The notes below the pieces were generated by a model. That model did no database searches. It was not told the origin of the DNA and saw only the letters and a program-made list of their open reading frames with translations. From positions 3,814,001 to 3,878,000 of the forward strand of contig NZ_CP108381.1 in NCBI RefSeq assembly GCF_035956715.1: DNA of 64,000 nt, read 5' to 3'. The position numbers were made by a program, and so were the translations under genes. Numbering within the stretch: position 1 is the stretch's first letter; every line of letters starts with the position of its first letter. The DNA is from Nocardia sp. NBC_01329 (GTDB taxonomy: Bacteria; Actinomycetota; Actinomycetes; Mycobacteriales; Mycobacteriaceae). This document shows positions 8,590 through 17,341 of this stretch, one piece after another.

Positions 8590-9030
8590 TCACGCCGAAC
8601 CATCCGATACCGCCGCCACCCGCGCGAGCAGCCGCCGCAATTCCGCCGCGCCCGCCTCCCCCACGCCCGCCCGGATCCGGTCCTCGATCCGCCGGATCTC
8701 TTCCCCGGCCAGCCCGAGCGCCGCGCGGCCGGCGTCGGTGTACACCACCTGCCGGGCGCGACCGTCCTGCGGATCCACCTGCCGGCGCACCAATCCGGCG
8801 CGTTCGAGTTGCCCGACCAGTTCGCCCATCGACTGCTGCGTCATCCCCGCGGCCTCGGCCAGTTCACCCACCCGCGACCCTGCCGGATCCAGATACCGGA
8901 ACAGCGCGTAGTGCGCGGGCCGCAACTCGGCGGACAGCCGCGCGCGCAGCCCGTCGTTCAGTTCGGATTCGACGGCCCGGGTGGCCAGGGTGAGCAGTTT
9001 GAGCAGTGAGGAAGGCGGGGGCGTTGACAT
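8590..9030 (-). CDS. MarR-family transcriptional regulator
   Basis: A 146-residue winged-helix regulator. After a dimerisation helix come LRPAHYALFRYLDPAGSRVGELAEAAGM and the recognition region QQSMGELVGQLERAGLVRRQ, followed by the wing DPQDGRARQVVYTDAG. These are standard MarR features. It is transcribed away from a cupin gene with only 29 bases between the two start codons, and that gap holds a near-perfect palindrome. The regulator therefore probably represses both genes. A TAACCT -10 element seven bases before the ATG predicts a leaderless mRNA. The inducer is unknown. Confidence 0.92.
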   Translation of the reverse strand: MSTPPPSSLLKLLTLATRAVESELNDGLRARLSAELRPAHYALFRYLDPAGSRVGELAEAAGMTQQSMGELVGQLERAGLVRRQVDPQDGRARQVVYTDAGRAALGLAGEEIRRIEDRIRAGVGEAGAAELRRLLARVAAVSDGSA

Positions 9031-9031
9031 A

Positions 9032-9052
9032 TTAGGAAGGTTACCTTTCTAA
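9032..9052. promoter_or_regulatory. MarR operator overlapping two divergent -10 elements
   Basis: The arms TTAGGAAGGT and ACCTTTCTAA form an inverted repeat around a central T, with one mismatched pair. Both -10 candidates fall inside it and overlap each other: TAACCT on the minus strand (9038-9043) and TACCTT on the plus strand (9042-9047). A protein bound here would block both promoters at once. Confidence 0.7.
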
Positions 9053-9059
9053 TGGAGTC

Positions 9060-9602
9060 ATGCCAGAACGGGTTATCACCTTCCGCAACGGCCACCGTGT
9101 CACCGTGCTCGACGAGGGCACCGACGACACCGGCCCCTATCTGCGCCTGCGGCACGAACTGCCCACCCCCGGGCGACAGGCGGGCCCCCACTGGCATCCC
9201 GTGCTCACCGAGGCGTGGACCGTCCAGCAGGGCAGACTCGCCTTCCGGGTCGACGGACAGGAGATCGCGGCCGGCCCCGGCGAGACGGTGCGCGCGGCGG
9301 CCCGCACGGTGCACGAGTTCCGCAGCGAAGTGCCCGATACGGTGCTCGATCACGAGATCCGGCCACCACTGCGACATCTCGAGATGTTCACCCTGTGGAG
9401 CGCACTGGACCGAGCGGGCGCCACCACCCGATCCGGCGCTCCGCGCAATCCCCTGGCACTCGCTCTGCTATGGGAATTACAGGACGGATACCTCGCCGGA
9501 ATCCCTGCCGGAATCCAGCGCGTGATATTCGGCGGCCTTGCCGCATTCGCCCGGCGAACCGGTTACGCGCGGCGATGGATCGGTCCGGCCGACCCGAACT
9601 GA
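9060..9602 (+). CDS. Cupin-domain protein
   Basis: A 180-residue protein. The cupin barrel covers about residues 8-105, with a metal-site pattern GPHWHPVLTEAWTVQQGRL (two His and a Glu) in motif 1 and TVHEFR in motif 2. The remaining 75 residues are helical and partly hydrophobic (LAGIPAGIQRVIFGGLAAFARR) and could touch the membrane. The substrate is unknown. The gene is divergent from the MarR regulator and probably controlled by it, which suggests a stress or small-molecule response role. The promoter geometry leaves only a few bases of leader. Confidence 0.85.
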   Translation: MPERVITFRNGHRVTVLDEGTDDTGPYLRLRHELPTPGRQAGPHWHPVLTEAWTVQQGRLAFRVDGQEIAAGPGETVRAAARTVHEFRSEVPDTVLDHEIRPPLRHLEMFTLWSALDRAGATTRSGAPRNPLALALLWELQDGYLAGIPAGIQRVIFGGLAAFARRTGYARRWIGPADPN

Positions 9603-9658
9603 ACAACCACCAGCAGCCCCTGCCATCCGCGCGGCGGAATGGCGCTAGTGTCATATCC

Positions 9659-9754
9659 ATGCACGCTTCCGACTCGACGACCGAGGAAGTGGCACCGCCG
9701 GTGCCGTATCCGGGTAGTACCAGGTCGTCGGGCGATGCCGAGCATCCCCGCTGA
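9659..9754 (+). CDS. Possible 31-residue leaderless ORF
   Basis: An ORF of 31 hydrophilic residues (it begins MHASDSTTEEVAPPVP) in the gap before treY. It is too short to judge by composition. The reason to list it is that TAGTGT (9646-9651) lies seven bases before the ATG, the same geometry as at several convincing genes in this window. It shows no domain and no recognised relative. It might instead mark the transcription start of treY, with the ORF being incidental. Confidence 0.3.
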   Translation: MHASDSTTEEVAPPVPYPGSTRSSGDAEHPR

Positions 9755-9837
9755 CCCGGCCTTTCCCGCACCCGCGCCGCCGGATCCGGCGCCCTCCCCA
9801 CCCGCCGCGCTCCTCAGGACCTCGACCGAGAAACCGT

Positions 9838-12240
9838 ATGCCCGCAGACCCGCCGAGCTTCAGCCGCCATCCGCGCGTCACTCCGGTCCGCAGCACCTAC
9901 CGGCTACAGCTGCGCCCGGACGGACTCACCTTCGCCCAGGCCGCGGCAACCGCCGAATACCTCCAGCAACTGGGCGTCTCGCATATATATCTCTCCCCGG
10001 TGATGACGGCCGCGCGCGGCTCCGCCCACGGCTACGACGTCACCGACCCGACGACCGTCTCCGCCGCCCTCGGCGGCCCACTCGGACTCAAGGCGCTCGC
10101 CGACGAGGTCCACAACCGCGGGATGGGCCTGATCATGGATCTGGTGCCCAACCACGTGGGAGTGGCCGATCCGCAGCAGAACCTGTGGTGGTGGCATGTA
10201 CTGCAGTACGGTCGCGAATCCCGGTTCGCCTCGTTCTTCGATATCGACTGGAGCCCGGGCAACGGGGTCGGCGGCCGCCTGGCGCTACCGGTCCTGCGCA
10301 GTGCCAACGACCCGGCCGCGCTCACCGTCGACCGGTCGGGTCCCGAACCGCTGCTGGCGCTACACGAACTGCGCTTTCCCATCGCCCCCGGCACCGACGA
10401 CGACAACGCTCTGCGTATCCACGACAAACAGCATTACCGGCTGGTGAGCTGGAAATCCGGGATCTGCGGATACCGCCGTTTCCTGTCGGTCAGCGGATTG
10501 GCCGCGCTGCGCCAGCAGGATCCGCCGGTCTTCGAGGCCACCCACCGCGAACTCGCGGCCTGGTGCGAACACGATCTGATCGACGGTGTCCGGGTCGACC
10601 ATCCCGACGGGCTCGCCGATCCGGCCGGATACCTACAGCGCCTGCGCCAGCTGATCGGCCCCAACCGGCTGTTGCTGGTGGAGAAGACCCTCGCCAACCG
10701 GGAGCCCCTCGACTCCACCCTGCCGATCGACGGGACCACCGGGTACGACGGAATCGCCGATTTCGGCGGCGTCCTGCTCGAACCCGCCGGTGAGCAGATC
10801 CTCACCGAACTGTCCCGCCACGTCACCGGCCACGGCAGCGACCGGGTATGGGTCGGCGAGAAGGAGCACCGCATCAAACGAGCGGTGGCCGAGAGCATCC
10901 TCGTCCCGGAGATGCGGCGCCTGGTCGCCGCGATCAAAGCCGATGCGAGCGCCGAGGATTTCGACACCATGGCCCTCACCAACGCCACCATCGAGGTGCT
11001 GTCGTTCGTGCCCGTGGCCCGGGCCGATTACGCCCCGCTGGCCGGAATGATCAGCGCGGTGGTCGCCGAAGTGGAGAAACGCAACGCCGAACTGCGGGTG
11101 CCGCTGGCAGTACTGGTGACAGCGTTGGTGGCCGGCGGTACCGCGTGGACCCGGTTCCATCAGGTGAGCAATGCGATCGGCGCGAAAGCCGTGGAGGACA
11201 TTCTGTTCTACCGCGCGGTGCGACTGGTGTCGCTGCAGGAGATCGGTGGCAATCCGGCCCGCTTCGGTCGGACGGTCAACGAATTCCATCTCGCCAACGC
11301 CTCGCGGGCCCGCCGCTGGCCCGCGTCGATGACCACCCTGTCCACCCACGACACCAAACGCGGCGAAGATGTGCGGGCCCGGATCGGCATCCTGTCGCAG
11401 GTCCCGCGGATGTGGGCGCGGGCGGTGACGCTGTGGCTGGAGAAGCTCCCGCCACCGGACGGCGCCACCGCACTGTTCCTGCTGCAGAACATGTTCGGAA
11501 TGTGGCCGGCCGACGGCCGCCCGGCCCCCTCGGTACCGGGGTTGCGCGACCGGGTGCACCGTTTCGCCGAGAAGGCGATGCGCGAATCCGGCGAGCACAC
11601 CTCCTGGGAGGAACCCGATGTCGACTTCGAGAACGCGGTGCACGCCTGGCTCGATCAGGTGATCGAGGGGCCGGTCGGCCGTCAGCTCACCGATCTCGCC
11701 CATGATCTGGCCCCGCACGCCTGGTCGGATTCGCTGGCACAGAAACTGTTGCAATTGTGCGCGCCGGGAATCCCGGATATCTACCAGGGCTGCGAGGTCT
11801 GGGAGGATTCGCTGGTCGACCCGGACAATCGCCGGCCGGTCGATTTCGGGTCCCGGGCCGGGGTGCTGCACACCCTCACCACCACGCCGCCACTGGACAT
11901 CACGGGTGCGGCCAAGATGTGGCTGGTCGCCTACGCGCTGTGGCTGCGCCGGGAACGCCCGGAATGTTTCGTCGGCGGCACATACACCCCGGTGTTCGGG
12001 AACGGCGAGCACGCCGACAAACTGGTCGCCTACGCCCGCGGCCGGGCCGGCGCGGACCCCGAGATCATCGTGGCCGTCACCCGGCACAGCGTGGCGATCG
12101 GCGAAACCGGCTGGGGTGACACGTATATCGAACTGTCCGGCGGATCCTGGACCGATCGCCTCACCGGGCATACATTCCAGAACCGCGCCCGCACCGAGAA
12201 ACTGTTCGCCCGGCTTCCGGTCGCGCTGCTGGTCCGCTGA
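9838..12240 (+). CDS. treY: Maltooligosyl trehalose synthase (TreY)
   Basis: An 800-residue glycoside hydrolase family 13 enzyme that turns the reducing end of a maltodextrin into a trehalosyl unit. Hallmarks are RSTYRLQLRPDGLTFAQAA at the N-terminus, GVSHIYLSPVMTAARGSAHGYDVTD, the LIMDLVPNHVGV block, the nucleophile region LIDGVRVDHPDGLADP (about residues 240-255), the VEKTLANREPL acid/base region and the STHDTKRGEDVRARI block. TreZ releases free trehalose from the product, but neither treZ nor treX lies beside it, in contrast to the mycobacterial treXYZ operon. Trehalose is needed for mycolate transfer and stress protection. No strong ribosome site precedes the ATG. Confidence 0.95.
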   Translation: MPADPPSFSRHPRVTPVRSTYRLQLRPDGLTFAQAAATAEYLQQLGVSHIYLSPVMTAARGSAHGYDVTDPTTVSAALGGPLGLKALADEVHNRGMGLIMDLVPNHVGVADPQQNLWWWHVLQYGRESRFASFFDIDWSPGNGVGGRLALPVLRSANDPAALTVDRSGPEPLLALHELRFPIAPGTDDDNALRIHDKQHYRLVSWKSGICGYRRFLSVSGLAALRQQDPPVFEATHRELAAWCEHDLIDGVRVDHPDGLADPAGYLQRLRQLIGPNRLLLVEKTLANREPLDSTLPIDGTTGYDGIADFGGVLLEPAGEQILTELSRHVTGHGSDRVWVGEKEHRIKRAVAESILVPEMRRLVAAIKADASAEDFDTMALTNATIEVLSFVPVARADYAPLAGMISAVVAEVEKRNAELRVPLAVLVTALVAGGTAWTRFHQVSNAIGAKAVEDILFYRAVRLVSLQEIGGNPARFGRTVNEFHLANASRARRWPASMTTLSTHDTKRGEDVRARIGILSQVPRMWARAVTLWLEKLPPPDGATALFLLQNMFGMWPADGRPAPSVPGLRDRVHRFAEKAMRESGEHTSWEEPDVDFENAVHAWLDQVIEGPVGRQLTDLAHDLAPHAWSDSLAQKLLQLCAPGIPDIYQGCEVWEDSLVDPDNRRPVDFGSRAGVLHTLTTTPPLDITGAAKMWLVAYALWLRRERPECFVGGTYTPVFGNGEHADKLVAYARGRAGADPEIIVAVTRHSVAIGETGWGDTYIELSGGSWTDRLTGHTFQNRARTEKLFARLPVALLVR

Positions 12241-12251
12241 TCGTGCGGCCG

Positions 12252-13664
12252 TCAGAACCCGGTGGCCGCGGCGGCGATTCGCGGGAACGGGATCTGCGCC
12301 TCCAGCAGAAAACCCAGTTCCAGCAGGGTACGTTCGCCACTGTAGGCGCCGCTGAGCATGACCCCGATCGGTAGCCCGGTCTCGCTGAGCCCGGCCGGCA
12401 CGGCGATCGACGGTGAACCGGTGACATTGTTGATCGGCGTGTAGCCCACGAAATTCGTGACCCGCTCGATCGATTCGGCGAACGGCACTCCCGGATTCAG
12501 GTAACCGATCTCGGGTGTGGTGTGGGTGAGCACCGGCGACAGGATCGCGTCGTAGCGGGTGAGCACCGCGTCGTAGTCGGCGCGGGCCCGGTTCAGCCGG
12601 TACAGCGCGCCCGGGGTGGCGAAAAGGTGTCGGCGGAAGGACGCGGCGAGACCTTTGGTGAAGGTCTCGAGCCGGGCAGCGTCGAAGGAGCGGCCGTGGC
12701 TCAGTTTCCCGGTCACTCCCGACATCTGTGCCAGAAATCCCCAGTACTGCAGGAAATCGGCGACGAGCTGCGCCGATACCGGCGAGGCCATCGGCTCGAT
12801 GGTATGCCCCGCGGCCTCCAGAGCCCGCGCGGTCGCGGTGACCGCGGCCAGGGTCTCGGCATCGGGTTCCAGGCCGTTGGCCGCCGTGGTCAGCAGACCG
12901 ATGCGGAGTTTTCGCTCCGACGGGCCCTCGACGGTGCCGATGAGCGGGAGTTTCGGGTTGTGCCAATACTTCTCGGCGGCAGCGTAGTAGGCCGCCTGGT
13001 CGCGGACCGACCGGGACAACACACCCTCGGAGACGAGTTTGATCGGCAACTGCCTGGCTTGCGCATTGTCCAGGTGCCGGAATCGGCTGGGCTTGAGCGA
13101 TACCAGTCCCGCGCAGGCCGCCGGAATACGCAGCGATCCGCCACCGTCGTTGCCGTGGGCCACCGGAACCACTCCGGCGGCGACCAGCGCAGCCGAGCCG
13201 CCCGAGGAACCACCGACCGAATACCCGGTGCCCCATGGGTTACGGGTGGGCTCACCGCTCTCGAATTCGGTGGTGGAGGTGAACCCGAATTCGGGCATGG
13301 TGGTCTTACCCAGCACGGTCACCCCGGTGCTGAGCAGCTGCGCGGTGAACCGGTCGTCCTTCGCGGCGGGATGAGCGGTGATCGCCGCGCTACCGTGCCG
13401 GCTCGGCAGTCCGGCCACATCGGCGTTGTCCTTGACGAAGGCCGGTACCCCGAACCAGATACCGCCCCCGGTCGCGGCGGGCCGAGGGTCGGGGGATCGG
13501 TAAGCGATCGCGTTCAGACGGGAGTTCACCGTTTCGGCCCGGTCCAGCGCCGCGCGGATCAGTTCATCGGGGCTCACCGCACCGTCCCGGACGAGCGCGG
13601 CCAGTGCCACCGCGTCGTGTTCGCCCAGCGCGTCGTCGGTGAAGGCATGTACTCGATCAGTCAT
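12252..13664 (-). CDS. Amidase-signature family hydrolase
   Basis: A 470-residue member of the amidase signature family. The Ser-cisSer-Lys triad is visible: Lys in VPAFVKDNADVAG (K78), cis-Ser in GYSVGGSSGGSAAL (about 153-154) and nucleophile Ser in GNDGGGSLRIPA (S177). The substrate cannot be predicted; the family includes acylamidases and 6-aminohexanoate-type hydrolases. GatA of the tRNA amidotransferase is less likely because no gatB or gatC is nearby. The frame is open 17 codons upstream, but the ATG giving MTDRVHAFTDDALGEHDAVALA fits the usual N-terminus. It converges on treY with 11 bases between stops. Confidence 0.9.
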   Translation of the reverse strand: MTDRVHAFTDDALGEHDAVALAALVRDGAVSPDELIRAALDRAETVNSRLNAIAYRSPDPRPAATGGGIWFGVPAFVKDNADVAGLPSRHGSAAITAHPAAKDDRFTAQLLSTGVTVLGKTTMPEFGFTSTTEFESGEPTRNPWGTGYSVGGSSGGSAALVAAGVVPVAHGNDGGGSLRIPAACAGLVSLKPSRFRHLDNAQARQLPIKLVSEGVLSRSVRDQAAYYAAAEKYWHNPKLPLIGTVEGPSERKLRIGLLTTAANGLEPDAETLAAVTATARALEAAGHTIEPMASPVSAQLVADFLQYWGFLAQMSGVTGKLSHGRSFDAARLETFTKGLAASFRRHLFATPGALYRLNRARADYDAVLTRYDAILSPVLTHTTPEIGYLNPGVPFAESIERVTNFVGYTPINNVTGSPSIAVPAGLSETGLPIGVMLSGAYSGERTLLELGFLLEAQIPFPRIAAAATGF

Positions 13665-13800
13665 GAAACGGCTCGCGTGTACCTCGGGGACCCGGATACC
13701 TCGACCCGGAACCAAGTGGACGTGTGTTCAACTCGGCCCAGACTAGTACGGGGAGTATCCCTCGGCACCGTTGTCCACGGCGTGGCGGGTGTTCCGGCGA

Positions 13801-14031
13801 TTACCGGTGCTGCGCGCCCCATCGGCCGACGGTCCACAGCACCGCCCCCACCGCGGCACCCACGAGCACCCCGGCCTGTGCCGAACCCAGGACCAGCGCC
13901 AGAGCCAGGAAGACGAGCAACCCGACGATCAGCGCCTCCAGCTTGTACACCGGCCAGTGCGACCCCGCGATATCGACGACCGCCGCGCCGCGAACGGCGG
14001 CGCGAGAAACAGCGAGATGGGATGCGGTCAT
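13801..14031 (-). CDS. Small membrane protein, two segments
   Basis: A 76-residue protein with two adjacent hydrophobic stretches (about residues 34-48 and 51-68) and a basic tail ending WGAQHR. No known family was recognised. TAGCCT (on the plus strand 14038-14043) lies six bases before the ATG, which supports a real leaderless gene. It stands alone between the amidase and an F420-type reductase. Confidence 0.65.
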   Translation of the reverse strand: MTASHLAVSRAAVRGAAVVDIAGSHWPVYKLEALIVGLLVFLALALVLGSAQAGVLVGAAVGAVLWTVGRWGAQHR

Positions 14032-14184
14032 CTGTTCAGGCTACCCGTGAAGCCAGTGTTCGGTCTATCGAACTTTTGTTTTTCCGCATACATACTCTGC
14101 CGCCGGGTCCCCTCGACGGCAGCCGATCCCGCCAGGTCGGAGTAGCCGGGGAACAAGCCCGCCCGCCCTGGACGTTTTCCGAAC

Positions 14185-14619
14185 ATGCCATTGACCGGAG
14201 AATACGCACCGTCCACATCCGACTGGGCCCGCGAGCAGGCCGAGAAGATCGAACAGTCCGGCGGTACCGAGGGCACCACCATGCAGGGCATGCCGGTGAT
14301 CGTGCTGACCACTGTCGGCAACAAGACCGGGAAACTCCGCAAGACCGCACTCATGCGGGTCGAGCACGACGGCGAATACGCGGTCGTCGCCTCGCTGGGC
14401 GGCGCGCCGAAGCACCCCGTCTGGTACCACAATGTGGTCGCGCAGCCCCATGTGGAACTACAGGACGGCACCGTCACCAAGGACTACACCGCCCGCGAGG
14501 TCTTCGGCGAGGAGAAAGCACTCTGGTGGGCGCGGTCCGTCGCCGCATATCCGCCCTACGCCGACTATCAGCTCGGGACCGATCGTCAGATCCCGGTCTT
14601 CGTCCTCACCCCGCGCTGA
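14185..14619 (+). CDS. Deazaflavin (F420)-dependent nitroreductase-family protein
   Basis: A 144-residue single-domain protein of the DUF385/Ddn family. The blocks MPVIVLTTVGNKTGKLRKTALMRVEHDGEYAVVAS and LGGAPKHPVWYHNVVAQPHVELQDG are diagnostic. Relatives bind F420H2 and reduce quinones or nitroaromatic compounds, mostly at the membrane in mycobacteria and Nocardia. The natural substrate here is unknown. No good ribosome site is seen; the ATG gives the usual short N-terminal helix (STSDWAREQAEKIEQSGG). It is followed by ilvA, with 103 bases between. Confidence 0.92.
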   Translation: MPLTGEYAPSTSDWAREQAEKIEQSGGTEGTTMQGMPVIVLTTVGNKTGKLRKTALMRVEHDGEYAVVASLGGAPKHPVWYHNVVAQPHVELQDGTVTKDYTAREVFGEEKALWWARSVAAYPPYADYQLGTDRQIPVFVLTPR

Positions 14620-14722
14620 CGATCCGGGCACGGTTCCGGGGCCCCGGTTCCACACCGCCCCGATGAACGAAATCGCAGGACAGAGCCACCCGCCGCATGC
14701 TCCGGCAGCGGTGGGTGGCAGC

Positions 14723-16078
14723 ATGGAGCGGGTGTCCGATGTGCTGACTCACCTGCCAGAAGCCCGTCCTGCGTTGTCCGCGGACGAGATCGACGCCGCA
14801 GCCAAACGCATCTCCGACATCATCGAGCCCACCCCGCTACAACTATGCCCGCGCCTATCCCAGCTGACCGGGGCCCAGGTGTACCTCAAACGCGAGGACC
14901 TCACCGTCGTGCGTTCCTACAAGCTGCGCGGCGCATACAACCTGGTGGTCCAGCTCAGCGATTCCGAACGCGCCGCCGGCGTGGTCGCCGCGAGTGCCGG
15001 TAACCATGCCCAGGGTGTGGCGTTCGCGTGCAAGGCCATGGGAATCACCGGCCGAATCTACGTACCCACCACGACTCCGAAGCAGAAGCGCGACCGGATC
15101 CGCGTGCACGGCGGCGAATTCGTAGAGCTGATCGCGGTCGGCGAAACCTTCGACGCCGCCGCGGCGGCCGCGGCCGATGACGTCCGGCGTACCGGCGCCA
15201 CCATGGTGCCCCCGTTCGACGACACCCGCACCGCAGCGGGCCAGGGCACCATCGCCGCGGAGATCCTGGACCAGCTCGGTACCGCACCGGATCTGGTGAT
15301 CGTGCCCGTCGGCGGCGGCGGATGCCTCGCCGGAATAGGCACCTATCTGCGCGAACGCGTCCCGGAGACCGCGATCCTCGCGGTCGAGCCGAGCGGTGCG
15401 GCCTCGATGACCGCGGCGCTGATCGCGGGCGGGCCGGTCACCCTGCCCGAACTCGACCCGTTCGTCGACGGTGCCGCGGTGCGGCGGATCGGCCGGGTCC
15501 CCTACGACGCGGTGGTCGGTTTCGGCGGACAGGTAGTCTCGCACGGTTCACTGCCGCTGCTCGTCTCGACCGAACTCCCCGGCGGTGCCGGATCCTTCCA
15601 GCTGCTACGCGTGGACGAAGGCGCGGTGTGCACCGCCATGCTGGACCTCTACCAGAACGAGGGCATCATCGCCGAACCCGCGGGCGCGCTCGCGGTCGCC
15701 GCGCTGCTGGAATCGCCGCCCGAACCCGGGTCCACGGTGGTCTGCCTGGTCTCGGGTGGGAACAACGATGTGTCGCGATACGGCGAGGTCATCGAACGTT
15801 CGCTGGTCCACCAGGGCATCAAACACTATTTCCTGGTGGACTTCCCGCAGGAACCCGGTGCGCTGCGCCGCTTCCTCGACGAGGTGCTCGGCCCCGACGA
15901 CGACATCACCGTGTTCGAATACGTCAAACGCAACAATCGGGAGACCGGCGCCGCGCTGGTCGGTATCGAACTGGGTGAACGCACCGGTCTGCAACCGCTG
16001 TTGGACCGGATCGCCCACTCCCCCATCCAGTGCGAGCGGCTCGAACCGGGCTCCCCGGCCTACCGCTACCTGACCTGA
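14723..16078 (+). CDS. ilvA: Threonine ammonia-lyase (threonine dehydratase)
   Basis: A 451-residue PLP enzyme that deaminates L-threonine to 2-oxobutanoate, the first step towards isoleucine. The PLP lysine is in VVRSYKLRGAYN (K67), the phosphate loop is GGGGCLAGIG, and ASAGNHAQGVAFA is the conserved asparagine block. The last 90 residues (IKHYFLVDFPQEPGALRRFLDEVLG onward) form one ACT-like regulatory domain, as in the actinobacterial form, so isoleucine feedback is likely. The ATG at 14723 was chosen because it leaves 35 residues before PTPLQ, as I recall for the M. tuberculosis protein. An upstream ATG at 14663 is possible; no clear ribosome site decides. Confidence 0.94.
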   Translation: MERVSDVLTHLPEARPALSADEIDAAAKRISDIIEPTPLQLCPRLSQLTGAQVYLKREDLTVVRSYKLRGAYNLVVQLSDSERAAGVVAASAGNHAQGVAFACKAMGITGRIYVPTTTPKQKRDRIRVHGGEFVELIAVGETFDAAAAAAADDVRRTGATMVPPFDDTRTAAGQGTIAAEILDQLGTAPDLVIVPVGGGGCLAGIGTYLRERVPETAILAVEPSGAASMTAALIAGGPVTLPELDPFVDGAAVRRIGRVPYDAVVGFGGQVVSHGSLPLLVSTELPGGAGSFQLLRVDEGAVCTAMLDLYQNEGIIAEPAGALAVAALLESPPEPGSTVVCLVSGGNNDVSRYGEVIERSLVHQGIKHYFLVDFPQEPGALRRFLDEVLGPDDDITVFEYVKRNNRETGAALVGIELGERTGLQPLLDRIAHSPIQCERLEPGSPAYRYLT

Positions 16079-16082
16079 GCGA

Positions 16083-17306
16083 TCAGGCCGCGGCCTCCCG
16101 AGCAGCGTCGCGGCCGATCCGGGACGCCGAACGGGCTCCGGACATGACCAGCGGCAGCAGCCAGGCGAAGGCGGGCTGGTCCACGGCCAGGGTCTCCATC
16201 GCGAGCCGGTTGTGCACGAAACCGAGCGAGATACCGCTGTCGGGGTCCGCCCAGCCGAACGAGCCGCCCAGACCGATATGACCGAAGCCGCGCGGTGCGC
16301 CGACGGTAGGCATCGCGTGGTACCCCAGGTGCCAGAGCGGGCCGAGGTAGAGGAAGAGTCCGGTGTCCGGCCGGTATCGTTCGATCCGGCGGATGGCCTG
16401 CACAGCGGCGCCCGACAGGTACCGCCGGCCACCGGCGAGTCCGTTACAGGCCAGCGGCTCGTACACCGCGGCCAGGCCGTCGGCGCTGCACACACCGTTG
16501 GCGGCGGGCATCTCACTATCCAGGAGCGGCGGGTTCGGGCCGGTCAGGATGGCTTCGGCCCCGGGAATGAACAGCGAGCGGCTACTGACCCCCAGCGCAC
16601 CGGGGATGCCCTGGAGCAGGGTGACCAGCCGGGAGCCGCGCGGCGTCGCGGCGAAGGAGAATCCCGTGCCGAAGCTCTCGGCCGCCACGGTGACCGAACC
16701 GGCCGGTGGCCGGCCCAGGTGCACGCCGTCGGTACCCAGGGGGAGGGCGACTTCCCGCTGGAACAGTTCCTTCATGCTCAGCCCGGTGACCGCCCTGGTC
16801 AGGCCGGCGAGCAGCCAGCCGAAGGTCATCGCGTGATAGGCGGGTACACCGAGCAGCCGATCGGGAGTCGCGGCGGCCAGCCGTTCGGCCATCAGTTCGT
16901 GGTCGAGCAGTTCGGCCCCCTGGGCGGCCAGAGTACCGACCCCGGACAGACCCGCCGAATGGGTGAGCACCTGACGTACGGTGATCCTGTCCTTGTTGTT
17001 GCAACCGAATTCGGGCCAGTATTCGCAGACCGGGGCGTCGTAATCGATCAGACCGCGATCGGCGAGCCGGTGGACCACCGTGGCCGCGATCCCCTTGGTC
17101 GCGGAGAACACCACCGCGCCGGTATCGCGTGTCCAGGGCCGGTCGGGTGCGGACTCCCCCGTCCAGATGTCGAGAATCGGCTCCCCGTGCCGGTACACCG
17201 CCAGCGCCGCGCCTACGCCCTTCCGGCCACCGTAGACCCGGGTGAACGCGGACGTCAGCCGCCGGAATTCTGCTCCGGCGTTGCCGGAATAAGCGACACT
17301 GCCCAT
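16083..17306 (-). CDS. Beta-lactamase-fold serine hydrolase/esterase
   Basis: A 407-residue protein of the class C beta-lactamase/EstB-like family. The catalytic Ser and Lys are in VVFSATKGIAATVV (S68, K71); a tyrosine in VPAYHAMTFGWLLAG takes the second-motif position, and GHIGLGGSFGWADP holds the third motif. No signal peptide is seen, so it probably acts in the cytoplasm on an ester or lactone; the substrate is unknown. It converges on ilvA with a 4-base gap. A well-formed promoter with a palindrome over its -10 lies directly before the ATG, so expression is probably controlled by an unidentified repressor and the mRNA leaderless. Confidence 0.88.
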   Translation of the reverse strand: MGSVAYSGNAGAEFRRLTSAFTRVYGGRKGVGAALAVYRHGEPILDIWTGESAPDRPWTRDTGAVVFSATKGIAATVVHRLADRGLIDYDAPVCEYWPEFGCNNKDRITVRQVLTHSAGLSGVGTLAAQGAELLDHELMAERLAAATPDRLLGVPAYHAMTFGWLLAGLTRAVTGLSMKELFQREVALPLGTDGVHLGRPPAGSVTVAAESFGTGFSFAATPRGSRLVTLLQGIPGALGVSSRSLFIPGAEAILTGPNPPLLDSEMPAANGVCSADGLAAVYEPLACNGLAGGRRYLSGAAVQAIRRIERYRPDTGLFLYLGPLWHLGYHAMPTVGAPRGFGHIGLGGSFGWADPDSGISLGFVHNRLAMETLAVDQPAFAWLLPLVMSGARSASRIGRDAAREAAA

Positions 17307-17341
17307 CCTTACACAGTAAGGTCATCCGATGCTTCCGGCAA
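17307..17341 (-). promoter_or_regulatory. Leaderless promoter with operator for the serine hydrolase
   Basis: On the minus strand, TTGCCG (17336-17341) and TACTGT (17313-17318) are separated by exactly 17 bp, and six bases later comes the ATG. The inverted repeat CCTTAC-N3-GTAAGG (17307-17321) covers the -10 and abuts the start codon. This looks like an operator of a TetR- or MarR-type repressor, but no such gene lies next to it. Confidence 0.65.

Noticed and set aside
10633..13236. 867-codon minus-strand frame over treY and the amidase
   Set aside because: Antisense to two convincing genes and without any motif; composition (Gly, Arg, Gln) is typical for a shadow frame.
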